A stretch of DNA of 64,000 nt from Betaproteobacteria bacterium (GTDB lineage Bacteria; Pseudomonadota; Gammaproteobacteria; Burkholderiales; Rhodocyclaceae): the NCBI GenBank assembly GCA_012026885.1, contig VEPL01000030.1, forward strand, positions 1 through 64,000, given 5' to 3'. Both the position numbers and the translations under genes were made by a program. Each line of letters starts with the position of its first letter. The first letter of the stretch is position 1. The notes under the pieces were generated by a model. The model was not told the origin of the DNA. It saw only the letters and a list, made by a program, of their open reading frames with translations, and made no database searches. Positions 48,553 through 58,102 of the stretch are shown here, piece after piece.

Positions 48553-48745
48553 CTTGGGCAGAATGCTCGTCGTGCGGCGCGAGGACGCCGTGAATCTCGA
48601 TGTGGTCGTCGATGTGGACTTCTTCGACCTCGGGATGGCGGCGATCCGGCCGGATGCGACGCTCTTCGATACCGACTGGCGGCCCCTGGTCATCGTGGCG
48701 CCGATCGATCCGCGAGCGGCTTTCCGGAAATTTCTTGCTGGCCAT
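48542..48745 (-). CDS. Small hypothetical protein, charged, unknown function
   Basis: A 67-residue acidic/basic protein (starts MASKKFPESRSRIDRRHDD) with no membrane segment or signal. It has two similar RIDRRHDD/RPDRRHPEVEE stretches and a His/Asp/Glu-rich C-terminal half (VEEVHIDDHIEIHGVLAPHDEH). I do not recognise a family. GGGAGAGA precedes the ATG at 48745 and a hairpin terminator follows, both supporting a real gene. The overlapping plus-strand frame 48554-48784 lacks these signals. Confidence 0.55.
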   Translation of the reverse strand: MASKKFPESRSRIDRRHDDQGPPVGIEERRIRPDRRHPEVEEVHIDDHIEIHGVLAPHDEHSAQAAW

Positions 48746-48885
48746 GACTGTCTCTCTCCCGACATTTATGTATTTCTAATGTGAGAATACGCCTAAGGTC
48801 ATAGCCGCGCCAGCCCCCGCCGACATACGGTAGCGAATGTCCGACGACTGTTGCGCGCAAGCCACAGCGGCCGCAGCCGCTCCGG

Positions 48886-49314
48886 CTATTTCTTCAGCGA
48901 GTCGCGGATCTCGCGCAAGAGCAGCACATCCTCGGGCGTCGGCGGCGCTTCCGGCTCGGGCGCCGGCGCAACTGGGGTGCGCAGGCGATTAAGCTGCTTG
49001 ACCATCATGAAGATGATGAAGGCGAGGATGACGAAGTTGACCAGGATGGTCAGGAAGTTGCCATAGGCGAAGACCGCGATGCCGGCCTTCTTCAGGTCGG
49101 CGAACGTGGTCAGGTTGTTCGGGTTGTTGCCAAGGACGACTAAGAGGTTCGAGAAATCGAGGTTGCCGACCACCTTGCCGACCACCGGCATGATCAGGTC
49201 GCCGACGATCGATTCGACGATCTTGCCAAAGGCGCCGCCAATGATGACGCCGACCGCGAGGTCCATCGCGTTGCCCTTGACGGCGAACTCCCGAAATTCC
49301 TGGATCATGCTCAT
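48886..49314 (-). CDS. mscL: Large-conductance mechanosensitive channel MscL
   Basis: A 142-residue channel. It begins [30 protein letters not shown], the MscL N terminus and first helix. The second helix is [27 protein letters not shown], and the C-terminal helix ends [10 protein letters not shown]. It opens under membrane tension to release solutes. A proline/glutamate-rich linker ([16 protein letters not shown]) precedes the C-terminal helix. The ATG at 49314 has GGAG upstream. It is probably transcribed after the aminotransferase gene or from its own promoter. Confidence 0.96.
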   Translation of the reverse strand: MSMIQEFREFAVKGNAMDLAVGVIIGGAFGKIVESIVGDLIMPVVGKVVGNLDFSNLLVVLGNNPNNLTTFADLKKAGIAVFAYGNFLTILVNFVILAFIIFMMVKQLNRLRTPVAPAPEPEAPPTPEDVLLLREIRDSLKK

Positions 49315-49382
49315 GCCTGTGTCTCCGTGTGTGCTGTTGGGGGTTATGCGGAATCGATTATTCGTGCCGCATGGCGCCCCCG

Positions 49383-50546
49383 TCAAGCCGGGAACGCGCG
49401 GGCCAGCCGCTCGACGCCGGCTTCGAGCGTCGTCGCCACCTTGGCGAAGCAGAAGCGCACGACACGGTCGTCGCGCCCATCGGCGTAGAACACCGAGACC
49501 GGGATGACCGCGACGCCGACCGCACGCGTCAGCCATTCGGCGAAATCCCGATCCGGCCGGTCGGACAGGTGGCCGTAGCGCGCGAGCTGGAAGTAGGTGC
49601 CGCGACAGGGCAGCAGTTCGAATCCCGTCTGCCCCATCAGGCGGCGGAAGAAATCGCGCTTTTCCTGGTAGAAGGCGGCCAGTCCGAGATGGCGCGAGGC
49701 ATCCTGCATGTACTCGGCCAGCGCCAGCTGCGATGGTGTGTGCACGGTGAACACGTTGAACTGGTGCACCTTGCGGAACTCGGCGATCAGCGCCGCCGGG
49801 CCGACGACGTAGCCGATCTTCCAGCCGGTGATGTGGTAGGTCTTGCCGAAGCTCGAAACGACGATGCTGCGCGCCGCCAGTTCCTGGTGGCCGCACAGGC
49901 TGGCATGGCGCTCGCCGTCGAAGAGGATGTGCTCGTAGACCTCGTCGGAGAGGACGACGATGTCGGTGCCGCGGACGATTTCGGCCAGTTTCTCGAGGTC
50001 GACCGCAGTCAGCAGGCTGCCGCTCGGATTGTGCGGCGAATTGACGATGATCATCCGCGTCTTTGGCGTCACCAGCCGGCGCACCTGTTCCCAGTCCGGC
50101 GCGTAGTCCGGGAATTGCAGCTGCGCATAGACCGCCGTGCCGCCGACCGTCTCGATGGCCGGCACGTAGGAGTCGTAGACCGGCTCGAAGAGGATCACCT
50201 CGTCGCCGGGCCGCACGAAGGCCGCGATGGCGGTAAAGATCGCCTGCGTCGCCCCGGCCGTCACCGTCACCTCGCTCTCGACATCGAAGCGCGTGCCATA
50301 GAGCGCCGCCACCTTGTCGACGATGGCCGCGCGCAGCTCCGGCATCCCGGCCATCGGCGGATACTGGTTACGCCCCGCCAGCATGTGCCGGTGCATCGCG
50401 TCGAATAGCGAGCGGTCGGCCTGGAAATCAGGAAAGCCCTGCGACAGGTTCACCGCCCCGCACTCGGCGGCCAGACGCGACATGACCGTGAAAATGGTCG
50501 TACCCATGTGCGGAAAACGGGAGTCGATGCGGATCGGGGTTTGCAT
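49383..50546 (-). CDS. Methionine-type (YbdL/MtnE-like) PLP aminotransferase
   Basis: A 387-residue class I/II aminotransferase of the kynurenine/methionine aminotransferase branch. It contains [59 protein letters not shown] and the PLP lysine in [15 protein letters not shown]. YbdL-type enzymes transaminate methionine and keto-methylthiobutyrate, the last step of methionine salvage, which fits mtnA 0.7 kb away. The ATG at 50546 begins [19 protein letters not shown]; a longer frame adds only a few residues. It is divergent from the toxin-antitoxin genes. Confidence 0.88.
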   Translation of the reverse strand: MQTPIRIDSRFPHMGTTIFTVMSRLAAECGAVNLSQGFPDFQADRSLFDAMHRHMLAGRNQYPPMAGMPELRAAIVDKVAALYGTRFDVESEVTVTAGATQAIFTAIAAFVRPGDEVILFEPVYDSYVPAIETVGGTAVYAQLQFPDYAPDWEQVRRLVTPKTRMIIVNSPHNPSGSLLTAVDLEKLAEIVRGTDIVVLSDEVYEHILFDGERHASLCGHQELAARSIVVSSFGKTYHITGWKIGYVVGPAALIAEFRKVHQFNVFTVHTPSQLALAEYMQDASRHLGLAAFYQEKRDFFRRLMGQTGFELLPCRGTYFQLARYGHLSDRPDRDFAEWLTRAVGVAVIPVSVFYADGRDDRVVRFCFAKVATTLEAGVERLARAFPA

Positions 50547-50628
50547 GGGACTGTTGCGGTCGACGGTCAAGAATGGCCAAAAATCATCGCCGATACGCCA
50601 AGGGCACGCAACCGCTGGATAAAAATCA

Positions 50629-50652
50629 GCGTATTATTACAAGCGTTATAAC
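50629..50652 (+). promoter_or_regulatory. Possible promoter/operator of the toxin-antitoxin pair
   Basis: An AT-rich stretch in a GC-rich setting directly upstream of the antitoxin gene, with the two related strings CGTATTATTAC (50630-50640) and CGTTATAAC (50644-50652). The second contains the perfect 8-base palindrome GTTATAAC. AbrB-type antitoxins normally autoregulate by binding such sites. The assignment is by position only. Confidence 0.35.
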
Positions 50653-50668
50653 ACGTTCGGGGTTCGCC

Positions 50669-50893
50669 ATGTTCGCACTCAAACTGACCCAGATCGGCAA
50701 TTCGGTCGGCGTCGTACTGCCGAAGGAGCTGCTGGCCAAGCTGCATGTTGAGAAGGGTGACACGGTGTATGCAACCGAGTCGCCGGATGGCGTCCGCCTG
50801 ACGCCGTTCGACCCGGCCTTCGAAAAGCAGATGGAAGCCGCCCGCAAGATCATGAAGGCGCGCCGCAACGTGCTGCATGAGCTGGCCAAATGA
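50669..50893 (+). CDS. AbrB/MazE-type antitoxin
   Basis: A 74-residue protein with a SpoVT-AbrB DNA-binding swapped-hairpin fold (LTQIGNSVGVVLPKELLAKLHVEKGDTVY, about residues 6-34). It is followed by a helical C-terminal tail (FEKQMEAARKIMKARRNVLHELAK) that would wrap the toxin. Its stop overlaps the ATG of the toxin gene by four bases. By arrangement it neutralises the Doc-type toxin and represses the operon. Confidence 0.88.
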   Translation: MFALKLTQIGNSVGVVLPKELLAKLHVEKGDTVYATESPDGVRLTPFDPAFEKQMEAARKIMKARRNVLHELAK

Positions 50894-51276
50894 GCGAATG
50901 GGTGTGGATTGAAGAGTCCGTGGTCTGGGCTGTTCACGAAGCCCAGCTTGCCGAGCATGGCGGCTCGGCCGGAGTGCGCGACGCTGGTCTGCTGGCCTCG
51001 GCCCTGGCCCGCCCGCTCAATCTGGCAGCCTACGGCGATCCCGGTGTCGCGGCCCTTGCCGCGGCCTACGGATACGGCATCGCCCGCAATCATCCGTTCA
51101 TCGACGGGAACAAGCGAACCGCCTTCGTCTGCACCGAACTGTTTCTGCTGCTCAATGGCACCAGCCTGACCGCAGACGATGCGCACTGCGTCGCCACCAT
51201 GCTCGCTCTTGCCGCCGGCGAACTCGGCGAGCCCGAATTCGCCGACTGGCTGCGCACGCACGCTCGGCCTGACTGA
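50890..51276 (+). CDS. Doc-type (death-on-curing, Fic fold) toxin
   Basis: A 128-residue Fic-fold toxin with the family motif HPFIDGNKRT (residues 68-77), all key residues intact: catalytic His68, Phe70, Asp72, Gly73, Asn74, Lys75 and Arg76. The paralogous Doc toxin inactivates EF-Tu by phosphorylation. The antitoxin-first order and ATGA overlap are normal for type II toxin-antitoxin pairs. It sits immediately before mtnA with only 3 bases between stop and start, so the toxin operon leads straight into the salvage genes. Confidence 0.9.
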   Translation: MSEWVWIEESVVWAVHEAQLAEHGGSAGVRDAGLLASALARPLNLAAYGDPGVAALAAAYGYGIARNHPFIDGNKRTAFVCTELFLLLNGTSLTADDAHCVATMLALAAGELGEPEFADWLRTHARPD

Positions 51277-51279
51277 ACC

Positions 51280-52360
<1,081 letters not shown>

Positions 52361-52368
<8 letters not shown>

Positions 52369-52990
52369 CCTGCGCGCCGACCTGATCGCCACGGCCCGTG
52401 AATTGCAGCCGGCCGGGCTCAACAAGGGCACTTCCGGCAATGTCAGCGTGCGCGACGGCGACGGCTTCCTGATCACCCCGACCGGCCTCGCCTACGACAC
52501 GCTCGCCCCGGACGACATCCCGCGCATGGCGCTCGACGGCAGTTGGGCGGGAGCGCGCAAACCGTCCTCGGAATGGCGCTTCCACCGCGACCTCTATGCC
52601 GCGCGTCCCGAAATCGGCGCCGTCGTCCATGCGCACTCGCCGTTCGCGGTCAGCCTCGCCTGCCTGCGCCGCGACATCCCGCCCTTCCACTACATGATCG
52701 CCCGCTTCGGCGGCGACACGATCCGCTGTGCCGACTATGCGATTTTCGGCTCGCAGGAACTGTCGACCGCAGCCATGCGCGCCATGGAAGGGCGCCGCGG
52801 CTGCCTGCTCGCCAACCACGGCCTGCTCGTCGCCGGCCGCGATCTCGCCGAGGCCTTCGCGCTCGCCGTCGAGCTCGAGGAACTCTGCGAGCAATACTGG
52901 CGCGCCTGCCAGCTCGGCATGCCGGTGCTGCTGACGGCAGGCGAAATGAGCGCCGTGCTCGAACAGTTCAAGGGCTACGGCCAGCAGTGA
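52361..52990 (+). CDS. FucA-like class II aldolase (candidate Ald2 of the DHAP shunt)
   Basis: A 209-residue class II aldolase starting at GTG 52361 (VPDLRADLI) with GGAGGA upstream. It is much closer to fuculose-phosphate aldolase than to MtnB dehydratase in pattern. It has LNKGTSGNVSVRDGDGFLITPTGLAY, the catalytic-region PSSEWRFHRDLY glutamate, the zinc pair HAH in VVHAHSP, the FHYMIARFGGDTIRC segment, the third zinc His in ANHGLLV, and a FucA-like end AVLEQFKGYG. Coupled to mtnA, it would split 5-methylthioribulose- or 5-deoxyribulose-1-phosphate to DHAP and an aldehyde. MtnB is the alternative. Confidence 0.82.
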
Positions 52991-53949
52991 GCAGGCGCCA
53001 CGCCGATCTCTCGCGCTGGGCGCACGACCACCGCTTCGGCGCCGGCAATGCCGCGGCCGAGCGCGGCACCCGGCTCGTCCTCTGGATCACGCTGGCGACG
53101 ATGGTCCTCGAGATTGTCGCCGGCTGGTGGTTCAACTCGATGGCGGTACTGGCCGACGGCTGGCACATGAGCTCGCACGCGCTGGCCATCGGGCTCTCCG
53201 CCTTCGCCTACCGCGCCGCACGGCACTATGCCGGCGACCCGCGCTTCGCCTTCGGCACCTGGAAGATCGAAGTGCTCGCCGGCTACACCAGCGCGCTCTT
53301 CCTGCTCGGCGTCGCCGCGGCGATGGCCTTCGCCTCGGTCGACCGCCTGCTCGATCCGCGGCCGATCCGCTACGGCGAAGCGCTGGCCGTCGCCGTCCTC
53401 GGCCTCGCGGTCAACGTCGCCTGCGCCTTCATCCTCGGCGGCGCCCACGATCACGGGCATGACCATGGCCACGCGCATGGCCATGGGCACGGCCACGAGG
53501 ACCTCAACCTCAAGGCGGCCTACACCCATGTGCTCGCCGACGCGCTGACCTCGCTGCTCGCCATCGCCGCGCTCGCCGGCGGCTGGCTCCGGGGCTGGGC
53601 CTGGCTCGACCCGGTGATGGGCCTGGTCGGCGCCGCGCTGGTCGCCATCTGGGCGCGCAACCTGCTGTTGCAGACCGGACGCGTCCTGCTCGACCGCGAG
53701 ATGGATCACCCGGTCGTCGCCGAGATCCGCGAGGTGATCGACGCCTTGCCCGGCGGCACGACCCAGGTCACCGACCTGCACGTGTGGCGGGTCGGCACCG
53801 GCGCCTACGCCTGCTCGCTGGCGCTGCTTACCCATGACCGCGCGCTGACCGCCACTGCGGTGCGTAGCGCCCTCGGCATCCACGAGGAAATCGTGCATGT
53901 CACGGTGGAAATCGCCCACTGCGACGAGTGCACCGCACCTGACACCTGA
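52987..53949 (+). CDS. CDF-family divalent metal exporter (DmeF-like)
   Basis: A 320-residue cation diffusion facilitator with six predicted membrane spans. The metal-site residues lie in MAVLADGWHMSSHALAIG (Asp/His of TM2) and THVLADALTSLLAI (His/Asp of TM5). Between TM4 and TM5 is a histidine-rich loop (HDHGHDHGHAHGHGHGHED) like those in DmeF-type Co/Ni/Zn exporters. RYAARHYAGDPRFAFGTWKIEVLAGY-like residues also fit DmeF. The GTG at 52987 overlaps the aldolase stop, so it joins that operon, although metal export has no obvious link to salvage. Confidence 0.88.
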   Translation: MSRRHADLSRWAHDHRFGAGNAAAERGTRLVLWITLATMVLEIVAGWWFNSMAVLADGWHMSSHALAIGLSAFAYRAARHYAGDPRFAFGTWKIEVLAGYTSALFLLGVAAAMAFASVDRLLDPRPIRYGEALAVAVLGLAVNVACAFILGGAHDHGHDHGHAHGHGHGHEDLNLKAAYTHVLADALTSLLAIAALAGGWLRGWAWLDPVMGLVGAALVAIWARNLLLQTGRVLLDREMDHPVVAEIREVIDALPGGTTQVTDLHVWRVGTGAYACSLALLTHDRALTATAVRSALGIHEEIVHVTVEIAHCDECTAPDT

Positions 53950-54013
53950 TCCCGCGCAGGCTGGCAACCGCCGCGCTGTGGCAGAATCCGGTCAGTTTCC
54001 CGTCAGCCTTGCG

Positions 54014-55702
54014 ATGCCCGAACACCAACTCCGCTACGGCCAGTACTTGGGCGCCATCCGCCGCCACCACCGGCAGGTGCCCTATGGCGACATGATCGCC
54101 GCCGAGCGCACCCTGCCGGTACGCCGCGGGCGGCTGCGCGCCATCGACATCCACCGCCTCGTCACGCCGTACGTCTCGGTCCGTTTCCTCGAGCAGTTGC
54201 AGGCGGTCGTGCCACTCGCCCTCATGCTGGTCGCCTTCCAGGCGCTGGCCCTGCGCACAACGCTCGACGAAGCGGAAATGATCGCCCTCGGGATACTCGC
54301 GGTCATGACCGGACTCATGCTCTTCATCGAGGGGGTCGGGCGCGGTCTCATGCCCTTCGCCGAGAACATCGGCTTCACCCTCCCCGGGCGCGCGGGCATG
54401 GCGCTCATCCTGGCCTTCGGCGCCCTGCTCGGCACCCTGGCCACCTTTGCCGAGCCGGCCATCGCCACACTGCAGGTCGCCGGCAATGCCGTCTCGGCGG
54501 AGCGCGCCGGCCTGCTCAAGTCCCTCCTCGGGCCGTGGTCCGGCCTGCTCGTGCTGGCTGTCGCCGCCGGAGTAGGGCTGGCAGTCGCCCTCGGCCTCCT
54601 GCGCTTCATGTTCGACTGGCGGCTGAAATCCCTGGTGCTGGTGATCGTCCCACCTTGCCTCGCACTCTCCGCCTATGCCGCCAGCCGCCCAGACCTGGCG
54701 CCGGTCATCGGCCTCGCCTGGGACTGCGGCGGCATCACCACGGGACCGGTAACCGTACCGCTCGTCCTCGCCATCGGCATCGGGCTGGCCGCATCGACCG
54801 GACGCGGGGAAAACCCGCTGGCCGGTTTCGGCATCGTGACGCTCGCCTCGCTGCTGCCCGTCGCCCTCGTGCTGGCCACTGCCATGGCGGTGGCCGGCGA
54901 GGCTTTGCCGGACATCGCGGCGGCAGCGGACTCGCTCCCGTGGTATCGCCAGACGCCGGCAGCGGAAACCATCGCCGCATTGCGCGCCATCCTGCCGCTG
55001 GTGCTGTTGCTCTTCGTCGTCCAGCGAGTCGTCGTACGCCGGCCGGTCAAGGGCGGCAACGTCGTCGCCTACGGCATCACCGTGGCCGTGCTCGGCATGG
55101 TCCTCTTCAACCTCGGCCTCACCGCCGGGCTTGTCGAACTCGGCAATCAGGCGGGCAACAACGTTCCCTGGGCCTTCTCGCCCCACTACGAGACCGGCGC
55201 CCCGCCGCTCTACCCCCGCCTGCTCGGCCTCACGATGGTCATGATCTTCGCCTTCTGCATCGGCTACGGCGCCACCATCGCCGAACCGGCCCTCAACGCG
55301 ATGGGCGCGACCGTCGAAAACCTGACCGACGGCGCCTTCAAGAAGCGCCTGCTGATCCACGCCGTCGCCCTCGGCGTCGGATCCGGGGCCGTTGCCGGTG
55401 TCGTCCGCATCCTTTTCGACCTGCCGCTGGCCTGGTTGCTGGTCGGTGCGTACACCCTCGCCCTCGGGCTGACGCTCCTGTCGCGCGAAGAATTCGTCAA
55501 CCTTGCCTGGGACAGTGCCGGCGTCACCACCGGCCCGGTCACCGTACCCCTGCTGCTGGCACTCGGCATGGGCCTCGGGGAAGCGGTCGGTGCCGCCGAA
55601 GGCTTCGGCATCCTGGCGATGTGTTCGGCCGGCCCGATCATCAGCATGCTCGCCGCCGGCCTCTGGATCGACCGGCGCACCCGTCGCGGAGACAAACCAT
55701 GA
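54014..55702 (+). CDS. Fused DUF1538 (UmpAB-like) cation/proton antiporter
   Basis: A 562-residue polytopic membrane protein made of two similar halves. Each carries the DUF1538 hallmark: GLAWDCGGITTGPVTVPLVL around D237 and NLAWDSAGVTTGPVTVPLLL around D500, about 263 residues apart. In Halomonas the DUF1538 pair UmpA/UmpB is reported to form a two-component Na+(K+,Li+)/H+ antiporter; here both halves are in one chain. It is first in a run with two PII-like genes and overlaps the first by four bases (ATGA). The start at 54014 (MPEHQLRYG) is the first good ATG. The function is inferred. Confidence 0.85.
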   Translation: MPEHQLRYGQYLGAIRRHHRQVPYGDMIAAERTLPVRRGRLRAIDIHRLVTPYVSVRFLEQLQAVVPLALMLVAFQALALRTTLDEAEMIALGILAVMTGLMLFIEGVGRGLMPFAENIGFTLPGRAGMALILAFGALLGTLATFAEPAIATLQVAGNAVSAERAGLLKSLLGPWSGLLVLAVAAGVGLAVALGLLRFMFDWRLKSLVLVIVPPCLALSAYAASRPDLAPVIGLAWDCGGITTGPVTVPLVLAIGIGLAASTGRGENPLAGFGIVTLASLLPVALVLATAMAVAGEALPDIAAAADSLPWYRQTPAAETIAALRAILPLVLLLFVVQRVVVRRPVKGGNVVAYGITVAVLGMVLFNLGLTAGLVELGNQAGNNVPWAFSPHYETGAPPLYPRLLGLTMVMIFAFCIGYGATIAEPALNAMGATVENLTDGAFKKRLLIHAVALGVGSGAVAGVVRILFDLPLAWLLVGAYTLALGLTLLSREEFVNLAWDSAGVTTGPVTVPLLLALGMGLGEAVGAAEGFGILAMCSAGPIISMLAAGLWIDRRTRRGDKP

Positions 55703-56079
55703 GCCAGAACGAAATGATCATCCTGACCGACGTCGTGCTGATCACCGCCGTCGTCCAGCGCGGGCTCGCCGACATGGTCGTGCAGGTCGCGCAGGATGCC
55801 GGCGCCCAGGGGGCAACGATCTTCCACGCGCACGGCACCGGGGTGCGCCAGAAGCGCCTCGGACTGCTCGGCCTGACCATCAACGCCGAGAAGGAAGTGG
55901 TCTACATCGTCGTTCCCTCCGACCAGGCCGATGCCATCTTCGAGCGCATCTTCGTCGCCGCCAAGATCGACACGCCGGGCATGGGCATCCTGTGGATGAC
56001 GCCGCTCGAGAAGATGGCGACCTACGTGCCCTACGAGGTCGCCGCACGCTTCGGCCTGCACGTCGAGCGGCGCCGGTGA
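55699..56079 (+). CDS. PII-like signalling protein (copy 1), partner of DUF1538 antiporter
   Basis: A 126-residue protein with the PII ferredoxin-like repeat. It has MIILTDVVLITAVVQRGL at the start, a variable T-loop-like region (AGAQGATIFHAHGTGVRQ) and AAKIDTPGMGILWMTPLEKM, which sits where the PII B-loop and fourth strand are expected. It is much diverged from GlnB/GlnK, so nitrogen sensing is not implied. It overlaps the DUF1538 gene by four bases and the next PII-like gene follows 7 bases later, so it probably binds a nucleotide and controls that transporter. Confidence 0.8.
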   Translation: MSQNEMIILTDVVLITAVVQRGLADMVVQVAQDAGAQGATIFHAHGTGVRQKRLGLLGLTINAEKEVVYIVVPSDQADAIFERIFVAAKIDTPGMGILWMTPLEKMATYVPYEVAARFGLHVERRR

Positions 56080-56086
56080 GGCGGCG

Positions 56087-56437
56087 ATGAGCGTCCTCGA
56101 GCACATCGGGCGTGGCCTCGAGAAAAAACTGATCACGGCGCTGCTGCGCGCCGGTGACGGCCAGCGCCTGCTTGCCGCGCTGGCCGAAGCGCCCGGCGTG
56201 CTCTCGGTTTCGCATCACCATGCGCGCGGCGTCGGCAACCGGCGGGTGCGCAAGGGCCAGCTTTTCTTCCGCGAGCACGATGTGCTCATCCTCCTAGCCG
56301 AGGCCGGACACGCCGATGCGCTGTTCGTGCGGATCTACGCCGAAGGCCGTATCGGCGAGCACGGTACCGGGATGGTATTCATGGAAAAGGTCTTGCGCGG
56401 ACACCCGATGATGCCGGTAGACTTGGCAGACTGGTAG
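56087..56437 (+). CDS. PII-like signalling protein (copy 2), partner of DUF1538 antiporter
   Basis: A 116-residue PII-like protein. After [18 protein letters not shown] it has a T-loop-like stretch ([19 protein letters not shown]) and ends with [17 protein letters not shown], which parallels the PII B-loop (R-G-x-G-x-G-K/M-F). Its sequence differs clearly from copy 1, so the two probably have different ligands or bind different halves of the antiporter. It follows copy 1 by 7 bases and precedes the DUF3124 gene by 17. Confidence 0.78.
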   Translation: MSVLEHIGRGLEKKLITALLRAGDGQRLLAALAEAPGVLSVSHHHARGVGNRRVRKGQLFFREHDVLILLAEAGHADALFVRIYAEGRIGEHGTGMVFMEKVLRGHPMMPVDLADW

Positions 56438-56454
56438 ACCAAGGGAGGAACCGG

Positions 56455-56967
56455 ATGATGAAGGCCCCTGCAGCCGGGTGCCGCGGCCTCGCCGCGTGCG
56501 CCCTGATTTTCGCCCTCTGCGGCCCGTTGACCGCAAGCGCCCAGGAGACCCGCCCCGCGAGCGCCGGGCAGACGCTCTACCTGCCCATCTACTCGCACAT
56601 GCTCTACGGCAACCTCGGCAAGCGCGGCGTGCCGTCGCATGCCCTGCTCTCGGCGCTGGTCAGCATCCGCAATACCGACCCGCGCCGCCCGTTGCGCGTC
56701 CTCTCGGCGCGCTACTACGATACCGGCGGCAAACTGCTCGGCGAGCGCCTGCCGCAGCCGGTGTCGATTCCCCCCCTGGGCACGCACGAAATCTTCGTCG
56801 ACCAGAACGATGCCTCGGGCGGTTCCGGCGCCAATTTCATCATCCGCTGGGATGCCGAGGCGCCGATCAGTCCGCCGCTGGTCGAATCGCTGCACGCCAA
56901 CATGGATGGCGGCAAGGCCGTGGTCTTCATGACCCAGTCCATCCCGGTCGCCGACCCGGCGCGCTGA
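56455..56967 (+). CDS. DUF3124 exported protein
   Basis: A 170-residue protein with a signal peptide (hydrophobic stretch about residues 12-26, ending TASAQE). The body [64 protein letters not shown] is characteristic of DUF3124, a family of unknown function. It lies between the PII-like pair and the K+ channel gene, whose ATG overlaps its stop (TGATG). Its place in the ion-transport run suggests a periplasmic accessory role, but this is only context. Confidence 0.85.
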   Translation: MMKAPAAGCRGLAACALIFALCGPLTASAQETRPASAGQTLYLPIYSHMLYGNLGKRGVPSHALLSALVSIRNTDPRRPLRVLSARYYDTGGKLLGERLPQPVSIPPLGTHEIFVDQNDASGGSGANFIIRWDAEAPISPPLVESLHANMDGGKAVVFMTQSIPVADPAR

Positions 56968-58004
56968 TGGCCGGCATCGCGGCCCAGACGGGCTACATCT
57001 TCCGCCTGCTCCACTGGGCGCTCGGCGCGCTGGTCGCCGTGCACGTCATCGGCACCATCGGCTACCACATCCTGACCGAAGGCCAGTATTCGTGGTTCGA
57101 CTGCTTCTACATGACCTTCATCACCGTCGCCACGATCGGCTTCGGCGAAATCATCGACATGACCAGCAACCAGCCGGCACGGGTATTCACCGTGATCATC
57201 GGCATCCTCGGGGCCGGCAACCTATCGCTGCTGTTCTCGGTGGTCACCGTCGCCCTTCTCGAAACCGACCTCAACGGAACCTTGCGGAGAAAACGCATGG
57301 AAAAAGCCATCCGGAAACTCAAGGGACATTACATCCTCTGCGGCTTCGGCCGCGTCGGGCGCAACATCGCGCACGAACTGCACACCACCGGGCGCCATTT
57401 CGTCGCCATCGACGAAGACTTGCAGCGGCTCGAGGAATTCCGGGAAAAGCACCCCGGCCTCCTCTACCTGCACGGCGACGCCAGCGATGACGACGTGCTG
57501 CTCGCTGCCGACATCGAGGATGCCCGGGGGGTCTTCGCCATCACCGGCGACGATTCGCGCAACCTGATGATCGTCATCACCGCCAAGCAGCTGAAACCGA
57601 CCGTGCGCGTCGTCGCCCGCTGCCACGAGACGCGCAACATCGAGAAAATGCGCAAGGCCGGCGCCGATGCCATCGTCTCGCCCGATTTCACCGGCGGCAT
57701 GCGCATCGCCTCGGCGATGATCCGTCCGCACGTCGTGTCCTTCCTCGACGAGATGCTGAAATCGGAAAAGGACCTGCGCATCGAGGAAATTCCCATCCCG
57801 GCCGGCTTCATTCCCAAGCCGATCGGTTCGCTCCGGCTACGCAGCGCCCACTATGTCCTGCTCGCCGCGCGCGAGCGCAACGGCAACTGGCAGTTCAATC
57901 CGGACAAGGACTTCCTGCTCAAGCCCGGTTTCACGCTGATCGCGATGGCCAGTCCGGTCGGCCGCCAGGAGATCGAGCAGCACCTGCTCGACATGCTGGC
58001 CTGA
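56967..58004 (+). CDS. Two-span K+ channel with cytoplasmic RCK (TrkA-N/TrkA-C) domains
   Basis: A 345-residue MthK-like channel. TM1 is at about residues 16-36, the selectivity filter TIGFGE at 56-61 and TM2 at about 74-98. The RCK Rossmann domain starts at residue 120 with GFGRVG (126-131), and a TrkA-C domain ends the chain. Filter TIGFGE is a conservative variant of TVGYGD, so K+ selectivity is probable. An internal ATG at codon 111 with GGAG seven bases ahead could give free RCK subunits. It is coupled to the DUF3124 gene by TGATG. Confidence 0.9.
   Translation: MAGIAAQTGYIFRLLHWALGALVAVHVIGTIGYHILTEGQYSWFDCFYMTFITVATIGFGEIIDMTSNQPARVFTVIIGILGAGNLSLLFSVVTVALLETDLNGTLRRKRMEKAIRKLKGHYILCGFGRVGRNIAHELHTTGRHFVAIDEDLQRLEEFREKHPGLLYLHGDASDDDVLLAADIEDARGVFAITGDDSRNLMIVITAKQLKPTVRVVARCHETRNIEKMRKAGADAIVSPDFTGGMRIASAMIRPHVVSFLDEMLKSEKDLRIEEIPIPAGFIPKPIGSLRLRSAHYVLLAARERNGNWQFNPDKDFLLKPGFTLIAMASPVGRQEIEQHLLDMLA
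57286..57299 (+). promoter_or_regulatory. Internal ribosome-binding site and start inside the K+ channel gene
   Basis: GGAG (57286-57289) lies seven bases before an in-frame ATG (57297-57299), the codon for Met111 right at the start of the RCK domain ([12 protein letters not shown]). In the archaeal MthK channel an internal start at Met107 produces free RCK subunits needed for the gating ring. The same arrangement here would give a soluble 235-residue product. Confidence 0.55.
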
Positions 58005-58102
58005 GCGACCGGTAAGGGTTTTCCACAGCGGGAGCGCGGCCGGGGGCGGTGCTAGAATCGGGCGCCGTATCGAACCCGTCTTCACAGCCACAAGGAATCG
58101 AG

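Noticed and set aside
48554-48784. Plus-strand 76-codon ORF downstream of glnE
   Set aside because: Overlaps the minus-strand ORF that has a ribosome-binding site and correctly oriented terminator; the plus frame has neither.
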